Shown here piece by piece: positions 5,584-5,653 of a DNA stretch of 5,653 nt. The stretch comes from Parcubacteria group bacterium Athens0714_26 (GTDB lineage: Bacteria > Patescibacteriota > Minisyncoccia > UBA6257 > 02-FULL-45-10c), in contig VMGU01000033.1 in assembly GCA_007376745.1 (NCBI GenBank), forward strand, positions 1 through 5,653, in the 5' to 3' direction. Every line of letters begins with the position of its first letter. Positions within the stretch are counted from its first letter, which is position 1. Position numbers and translations under genes: made by a program. The notes under the pieces are model-generated. The model ran no database searches. It had not been told where the DNA came from and saw nothing but the letters and a program-made list of their open reading frames with translations.

Positions 5584-5653
5584 ACGAAAATCCAATAAAT
5601 TTTCACCATTGATGATAAATTCTTAAAGTTTACAAAATAAAATTCGTGGTTGG

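Noticed and set aside
5568..5653. Minus-strand frame open from the right edge to a TGA overlapping the nuclease start as ATGA (27 codons)
   Set aside because: It could be the tail of an upstream gene, but the region is very AT-rich and the translation (NHEFYFVNFKNLSS...) is not recognisable. An open frame this short is likely by chance.

Overview
This window looks like a fragment of an AT-rich bacterial genome of the Candidate Phyla Radiation (Patescibacteria, Parcubacteria-like). The basis is inference: a membrane-anchored ClpC-like ATPase coupled to a small membrane protein, an endonuclease Q-type PHP protein carrying an intein, tightly packed or overlapping genes, and no clear Shine-Dalgarno sequence before any start. 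No rRNA or other marker gene is present to confirm the lineage.

All four recognised genes are on the minus strand, so transcription runs from right to left. (1) 5571-3055: an 838-residue precursor of an endonuclease Q-family (PHP-domain) DNA-repair nuclease. It is interrupted by a 414-residue LAGLIDADG intein (DNA 3850-5091). Splicing would leave a 424-residue enzyme. (2) 3005-2658: a 115-residue membrane protein of unknown function. (3) 2661-124: an 845-residue Clp/Hsp100-type AAA+ protein with an N-terminal transmembrane hairpin, starting in a 4-base ATGA overlap with gene 2. (4) 140 to beyond the left edge: the first 46 codons of a probable major facilitator transporter, overlapping the end of gene 3 by 17 bases. 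Genes 2-4 look like one transcription unit. The 48-base gap before gene 2 holds promoter-like TATAAT hexamers, so the nuclease gene may or may not be cotranscribed. There is no gene-free stretch over 300 bases. The 82 bases at the right edge are AT-rich, with only a weak -10-like hexamer.

Two things stand out. The first is the intein, which sits exactly behind a metal-binding histidine of the PHP active site and has every residue expected for splicing. The second is the Clp-like ATPase. By comparison with remembered ClpC/ClpB sequences, its first ATPase domain has lost the Walker B aspartate and both arginine fingers. The aromatic pore loops of both domains are missing, and so are a ClpP-docking loop and the middle domain, while the second ATPase domain is otherwise intact. 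That argues for a membrane-tethered ATP-driven machine of unknown job rather than a standard ClpCP unfoldase. No RNA genes, CRISPR arrays, insertion sequences or origins were seen.
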